Positions 58,688 through 62,779 of a DNA stretch of 62,779 nucleotides are shown here, piece after piece. The translations under genes were made by a program, and so were the position numbers. The notes under the pieces were generated by a model. The model searched no databases and had not been told where the DNA came from. It saw nothing but the letters and a program-made list of their open reading frames with translations. Origin of the DNA: Acidobacteriota bacterium (GTDB lineage Bacteria > Acidobacteriota > Terriglobia > Terriglobales > Acidobacteriaceae); contig JABBOG010000020.1 of the NCBI GenBank assembly GCA_019351975.1, positions 1 to 62,779 on the forward strand. The letters are read 5' to 3'. The first letter of the stretch is position 1. Every line of letters begins with the position of its first letter.

Positions 58688-58849
58688 CTAGCGGGCTTGG
58701 CGGGAGTAGAAGGCCCACGCGATGGCGAACATGACGGCGACCATGAAGGCGAGTTCGGCGTGGGGCAAGCTGTGGTAGTAGAGGTTGACGATGGCGTCGA
58801 AGGTCCAGGCGGCGGAGCCAACGGCCCATATCCAGGTAGCGCGGCGCAT
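58688..58849 (-). CDS. Small two-span membrane protein, 53 residues
   Basis: An ORF of 53 residues starting MRRATWIWAVGSAAWTFDAI and ending in FYSRQAR. Hydrophobic stretches at about 5-20 and 33-47, with basic ends, give a hairpin of two membrane spans. The reading is specific to one frame and not low-complexity, unlike the longer overlapping frames, which are Pro/Ser/Arg-rich and probably spurious. No ribosome-binding site was seen. No family recognised. It is divergent from the esterase-like gene. Confidence 0.5.
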   Translation of the reverse strand: MRRATWIWAVGSAAWTFDAIVNLYYHSLPHAELAFMVAVMFAIAWAFYSRQAR

Positions 58850-58928
58850 ATCTGGGTTGGACGCGGATGGTGGCGGATGGATGCTGGGTTGGGAGAGGAT
58901 TGTGCTGTGAGGTGGTGCGGTGGTCGCG

Positions 58929-58934
58929 TATAGT
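58929..58934 (+). promoter_or_regulatory. -10 element of a leaderless esterase-like gene transcript
   Basis: TATAGT at 58929-58934, then seven bases to ATG 58942, with no ribosome-binding site possible. CTGTGA about 18 bp upstream may be the -35. Confidence 0.4.
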
Positions 58935-58941
58935 GCATTTT

Positions 58942-60687
58942 ATGCGCGCAATGGCTGGTCGTTGGTCGAGTGGTTTGATGGGTGCGGTTTTGGCGTTGGG
59001 CGGGGTCTGCGTGGGGCAGACGGTGACGGTGAGCTTTCCGGCGGCGGTGTCGGCGAAGGCGCTGGATGGGCGGGTGCTGTTTTTGCTGTCGAATGACCCG
59101 AGTGCGGAGCCGCGGATGCAGATCAACGATACGATGCAGTCGCAGCAGGTGTTTGGGGTGACGGTGGATGGGATGAAGCCGGGGCAGGCGGTGACGATTG
59201 GGGCGGGCGCGAAGGGATATCCGCGATCCAGCTTGAAGGATGTGCCGGAGGGCGAGTATACGGTGCAGGCGGTGCTGAATGTGTATCAGACGTTTCATCG
59301 CGCGGACGGGAGCGTCGTGAAGCTGGCACCGGACCGGGGTGAGGGGAAACAGTGGAGCGTTGCGCCGGGGAATTTGTACAGCAAGCCGGTGAAGGTGCAT
59401 GTGGCACCGGGGGCGGTGGTGAAGGTGTCCATGGACGAGGTGATGCCGGAGATCAAGCCGATTGCGGACACGAAGTATATTCGGCACATACGGATCCAGA
59501 GTGCGCTACTGACGAAGTTCTGGGGTGTGCCGATGTACCTGTCGGCGGTGGTGCTGGTGCCGGAGGGGTTCGATGCGCATCCGGAGGCGCGGTTTCCGCT
59601 GATGGTGTTTCAGGACCACTATGCGGATGGATTTATGGATTTTCGGACGGAGCCGCCGGATGCGCATTTGAAGCCGGAGTACTCGGATCGGTTTCATCTG
59701 GCGGCGTACAACCGGATTGTGCAGGAGGAGGCTTATAAGAACTATCTGGAGTGGATCGCGCCGAAGACGCCGCGGGTGCTGATTGTGAAGCTGCAGCATG
59801 CGAATCCGTACTATGACGACAGCTATGCGGTGAACTCGGCGAATGTGGGGCCGTATGGGGATGCGATTGAGCATGAGCTGATACCGGCGATTGAGAAGCA
59901 GTTTCGCGGGATCGGGGCGGGGTGGGCGCGGTTTCTGTATGGCGGGTCGACGGGCGGATGGGAGTCGCTGGCGGTGCAGATGTTTTATCCGGATGACTAC
60001 AACGGAGCGTTTGTGGCGTGCCCGGACCCGGTGGACTTTCATGCGTACATGACGCGGGACCTGTACAAGGACGACAACATGTACTACGCGCAGGGAGCGA
60101 ACAAGCGGGTGGAGCAGCCGGCGATGCGGAACTACCTGGGGCAGACGCTGATCTCGATGCGCGACAATGTGGCGTATGAGGCGGCGCTGGGGGATCTGGG
60201 GCGGTCGGGCGACCAGTTCGATATATGGCAGGCGGTGTACTCGCCGGAGGGGAAGGACGGGTATCCGCAGTCGATCTTCGACAAGGATACGGGGGCGATC
60301 GACCACAAGACGGCGGAGTACTGGCGGGAACACTATGATCTGGATGCGATGCTGGAGCGGGAGTGGGCGAGACCTGAGAGTCCGTTGGGGCCGAAGCTGC
60401 AGGGGAAGCTGCACCTCTACGTGGGGTCGGACGATACGTATTTCCTGAACGACGCGGTGTACCTGATGCAGGATTTTCTGGAGAAGACAGGCACGCCGGG
60501 GTATGGGGTTCCGTATGAGGGCGAGGTGAAGTATGGGCCGCGCGCGGAGCACTGCTGGAATGGCGACCCGGACAAGCCGAATGCGATCAGCCGACTGCAC
60601 TACAACCAGATGTATATGCCGCAGATACTGGAGCGGATGGAGAAGACGGCACCGAAGGGAGCGGATTTGACGAGCTGGAGGTATTGA
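58942..60687 (+). CDS. Secreted alpha/beta-hydrolase, esterase-like
   Basis: A 581-residue exported protein. A signal peptide (about residues 5-27) is followed by a beta-rich N-terminal domain to about 190 and a hydrolase domain. The likely nucleophile is Ser in GGSTGGWESLAVQMFYPDDYN (shown by its GxSxGG elbow, about residue 336), the usual arrangement of D-family esterases and related enterochelin esterases. Acid and base residues were not pinned down, though GSDDTYFLND and EHCWNGD near the C-terminus are candidates. The substrate is unknown. ATG 58942 follows a TATAGT by seven bases. Confidence 0.72.
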   Translation: MRAMAGRWSSGLMGAVLALGGVCVGQTVTVSFPAAVSAKALDGRVLFLLSNDPSAEPRMQINDTMQSQQVFGVTVDGMKPGQAVTIGAGAKGYPRSSLKDVPEGEYTVQAVLNVYQTFHRADGSVVKLAPDRGEGKQWSVAPGNLYSKPVKVHVAPGAVVKVSMDEVMPEIKPIADTKYIRHIRIQSALLTKFWGVPMYLSAVVLVPEGFDAHPEARFPLMVFQDHYADGFMDFRTEPPDAHLKPEYSDRFHLAAYNRIVQEEAYKNYLEWIAPKTPRVLIVKLQHANPYYDDSYAVNSANVGPYGDAIEHELIPAIEKQFRGIGAGWARFLYGGSTGGWESLAVQMFYPDDYNGAFVACPDPVDFHAYMTRDLYKDDNMYYAQGANKRVEQPAMRNYLGQTLISMRDNVAYEAALGDLGRSGDQFDIWQAVYSPEGKDGYPQSIFDKDTGAIDHKTAEYWREHYDLDAMLEREWARPESPLGPKLQGKLHLYVGSDDTYFLNDAVYLMQDFLEKTGTPGYGVPYEGEVKYGPRAEHCWNGDPDKPNAISRLHYNQMYMPQILERMEKTAPKGADLTSWRY

Positions 60688-60828
60688 AAGGGCAGGGATG
60701 AGGTTCAGGGATTAGGAGTAGGGAAGTGCGGACGGCGACGGGTACTGAGGGTGATGGCAAAGATGGAGGAGAGACCAAACGAGTGGGGGCGGTTACACTG
60801 GTGGGGTAGGTAGATAAAGGAGAATTAC

Positions 60829-61245
60829 GTGGCACAGAGGACTTTTAGCATTATCAAGCCGGACGCTGTACGCAAGGGCGACACGGGGGCTATTCTCGCG
60901 GAGATACAGAAGGCGGGATTCAAGATTGTTTCGATCAAGAAGATTTCGATCTCGAAGGCGCAGGCTGAGGGGTTTTATCATGTGCACGCGGCGCGGCCGT
61001 TCTTTGGTGAGCTGACGGAGTTCATGAGCTCGGGACCGATTGTGCCGATGGTTCTGGAGAAGGAGAACGCGATTGCGGATCTGCGTAAGTTGATGGGCGC
61101 GACCGACCCGGCGAAGGCTGAGGAAGGGACGATTCGCAAGATGTTCGCGGCGTCGATTGGGGAGAACGCGATCCATGGATCGGATGCTGAGGATACAGCG
61201 GCGTTTGAGATTGGGTACTTCTTTGCAGGGTTGGAGTTGAAATAA
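60829..61245 (+). CDS. ndk: Nucleoside diphosphate kinase
   Basis: A 138-residue enzyme, the usual length, that balances nucleoside triphosphate pools. Evidence: [19 protein letters not shown] at the start, [20 protein letters not shown] (split by its loop) and the active-site histidine in [12 protein letters not shown]. It starts with GTG 60829, seven bases after AAGGAG. A TACACT hexamer at 60794-60799 may be the -10. It is followed by a strong terminator. Not in an operon with the esterase-like gene 141 bases upstream. Confidence 0.97.
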   Translation: MAQRTFSIIKPDAVRKGDTGAILAEIQKAGFKIVSIKKISISKAQAEGFYHVHAARPFFGELTEFMSSGPIVPMVLEKENAIADLRKLMGATDPAKAEEGTIRKMFAASIGENAIHGSDAEDTAAFEIGYFFAGLELK

Positions 61246-61269
61246 GGCTGCTGGATCTGGAAAAAATGT

Positions 61270-61303
61270 GGGGCGTCCGAGAAGGTGCGGACGCCCCTAT
61301 TCT
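61270..61303 (+). terminator. Rho-independent terminator after ndk
   Basis: GGGGCGTCCG (61270-61279), loop AGAAGGTG, CGGACGCCCC (61288-61297), TATTCT: a perfect 10-bp stem, preceded by AAAAAA, so it may also serve the convergent GH8 gene. Confidence 0.85.
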
Positions 61304-61438
61304 CCAAGGGACCATACTGCATTTATCGGCGGGTTGGGGCGGAGCGTTAGGGTGTGTCAGGTGCGGACATATGTGGGTGAGGGTACGTGCCTCCGCGGGT
61401 GGCGCGGAGGGGTTGTTGTGGCGTTGAGATGTTGAGCG

Positions 61439-62764
61439 CTATGGTTTGTAGATGATGAACTGGCCGCTGCAGTAGAGCAGGCTCATCATGTAGAGCATGC
61501 CGTCGTAGTAGCGCTGACCGCCGGAGGGGATGGGGGTGTTCCAGAGGGCGTTGACGAAGGCAGTGGGGATGGGGCCGGGCGTAGCGGCGAGGCCGGAGGT
61601 GGTGGTGGTGGCAAGCATGCCGGTGGAGTGGCGGGTGGAGAGGGGCTTGCCCTGAAGAGTGTACTGGTCAGCGAAGGTGTTGATCCCCTGGCTGAAGAGG
61701 AATTTCTGGATGCGGTCGGTGAGGATGGGCTCGATGGGGGCTTTGTGCCACCAGGAGGAATCGACGCCCCAGTTGCTGGCGGTGCGCCAGGAGTCGTAGG
61801 AGAAGTTGGTGGACATGGGGTTGAAGGAGGTGCGGGGGGTGCCGTCAAAGTTGGCGTAGTCGGGTGCGAGGCCGGTGGTGGGGTTGGTGGCTTTGGGGAA
61901 GAAGGCGCGGCTGGCGGCGGCGGCTTCAGCCCAGAAGGTGCGATCGTCGACGGGACCCCAGCGCGACCAGAGTTCGTAGAAGCCGGGGAGCTGGTAGGAG
62001 GGGTCGGTGAAGTCGTTGTTGCGGCCGTCGGAGGGGACGAAGAGGACCATCTTGTACTGCTCGCTGACCATGGGGCCGCTGGTGCGGGGGTTGTTCGGCA
62101 TGGTGTGGCCGTGCCAGGGGCGGGGGATGAACGGCGGGTCGTTGGGGTGGATGCGGAAGGGCGGCGTGCCGGTCATGAGGGGGTGATGGCGCATGTTGGA
62201 GAGGACGCGGTCGGCCTGGGCTTCATAGTTGAAGACGCCGTGGCCGTTGCCCCAGCGGTGGGCGGCGAAGTAGAGGCTCATGGCGAAGTACTCTTCGCCG
62301 TCGGGAGCGGGGCCGTCGGAGCGCGGTGTGCCGTCGGTGTTCATGGACCAGGCGAAGTAGCCGACGGAGGGGTTTTTGGGGTCGGTGATGAGCATGTAGG
62401 TGTTGGCCCAGTTCCAGATGGCATCGAACTCGCGCTTTTTATTCATCTGGACGGCGATCATCATGCCGTAGGACATGCCTTCGGTGCGGGCGTCGTGATT
62501 GGCGACGTCGGTGATGTAGGCGAGGGGACCGTTGGCGTTGGCACCGACTTCGTAGTAGATGGCCTGGGTGGATTTGTCGCCGTGGAAGAGCTGGTTGAAG
62601 GCGGCGTTGATCTTGGCGTCGATCTCGGGGGCGGTGTGGTGCTGGGCGGCGAAGAGATTGAGGTAGTGGTTGGTGGCGTAGGCACCGGTGCCGTTGACTG
62701 GAGGGGTTTGGGCGAGGGCGGGGAGGGTGAGGCAGATGAGGAGGAGGGTGAGGATGGCTTGCAA
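61439..62764 (-). CDS. Secreted glycoside hydrolase family 8 enzyme (Rex-like exo-oligoxylanase or endoglucanase)
   Basis: A 441-residue exported (alpha/alpha)6-barrel enzyme. The signal peptide ends near residue 19 (PALAQ). The GH8 general acid glutamate is Glu95 in ARTEGMSYGMM, and further conserved stretches are DAIWNWANTYML, GYFAWSMN, PDGEEYFAMSLYFA and FSYDSWRTASNWGVD. The pattern is close to the reducing-end xylose-releasing exo-oligoxylanase group, so xylan breakdown is a fair guess; endoglucanase or chitosanase activity is not excluded. It starts at ATG 62764, near the window end; the 15 bases beyond show GGAG. Confidence 0.9.
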   Translation of the reverse strand: MQAILTLLLICLTLPALAQTPPVNGTGAYATNHYLNLFAAQHHTAPEIDAKINAAFNQLFHGDKSTQAIYYEVGANANGPLAYITDVANHDARTEGMSYGMMIAVQMNKKREFDAIWNWANTYMLITDPKNPSVGYFAWSMNTDGTPRSDGPAPDGEEYFAMSLYFAAHRWGNGHGVFNYEAQADRVLSNMRHHPLMTGTPPFRIHPNDPPFIPRPWHGHTMPNNPRTSGPMVSEQYKMVLFVPSDGRNNDFTDPSYQLPGFYELWSRWGPVDDRTFWAEAAAASRAFFPKATNPTTGLAPDYANFDGTPRTSFNPMSTNFSYDSWRTASNWGVDSSWWHKAPIEPILTDRIQKFLFSQGINTFADQYTLQGKPLSTRHSTGMLATTTTSGLAATPGPIPTAFVNALWNTPIPSGGQRYYDGMLYMMSLLYCSGQFIIYKP

Positions 62765-62779
62765 GGATGGCTCCGGGGG

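Noticed and set aside
58549-59487. A 312-codon minus-strand frame across the repeats and esterase-like gene start
   Set aside because: Low-complexity His/Arg/Pro-rich frame running through repeats and opposite a gene with a signal peptide; no coding signature.

Overview
The window reads as a high-GC chromosomal segment from the Acidobacteriota, most likely family Acidobacteriaceae (Terriglobus, Granulicella or Edaphobacter type). The basis is an acidobacterial-type VWFA protein, a large Oar-like TonB-dependent receptor with an N-terminal carboxypeptidase-regulatory domain, many secreted peptidases, an RpoB with a cysteine-rich insertion, and dispersed palindromic repeats between genes. The genus is not fixed, and no database search was possible. 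No tRNA, rRNA, CRISPR array or intact mobile element was seen.

Layout. 0.07-9.4 kb: accessory and metabolic genes (secreted metzincin protease, Tat-exported sugar epimerase-like protein, DUF202, DUF3050, ribokinase-TspO pair, radical SAM protein, Uma2 nuclease-like protein, GIY-YIG-like protein). 9.4-21.4 kb: core transcription and translation cluster rplA-rplJ-rplL-rpoB-rpoC, with its own promoter, long structured leaders and a strong terminator, but without the usual rplK upstream. 21.5-22.5 kb: a decayed membrane-anchored coiled-coil gene. 23-29 kb: secreted FG-GAP protein, VWA protein, DPP-IV-like S9 peptidase and a lipoprotein. 29.3-38.4 kb: a compact phosphate-starvation block, phoB-phoR, outer-membrane channel, pstS, pstCAB-phoU, with 11-bp-spaced TTCAT-type Pho boxes before the channel and pstC and a weaker one before phoB. 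38.5-46.8 kb: PfkB-type (KDG-like) kinase, M14 carboxypeptidase-like exoprotein and TonB-dependent receptor. 46.9-51.5 kb: a four-gene ECF sigma / anti-sigma / zinc-box membrane / DUF4097 operon read from an apparently self-recognised leaderless promoter. 51.5-55.1 kb: sodC, a frameshifted thymidine kinase, an MFS transporter and trpD. 55.4-58.2 kb: sucC-sucD with a NucS-like nuclease gene wedged between them. 58.3-62.8 kb: a repeat cluster, a 53-residue membrane ORF, a secreted esterase-like protein, ndk and a GH8 glycosidase.

How it fits together. The phosphate block has sensor, regulator, outer-membrane entry, periplasmic binding protein, ABC uptake and PhoU feedback in one place. The ECF operon looks like a self-contained envelope-stress module. 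Three visibly lower-GC accessory genes (GIY-YIG-like, the broken coiled-coil gene, NucS-like) each sit immediately beside or inside a core operon. Several genes (M14, esterase-like, ECF sigma, perhaps pstC and DUF3050) have a -10-like hexamer 5-8 nt before the start codon, which suggests leaderless transcripts.
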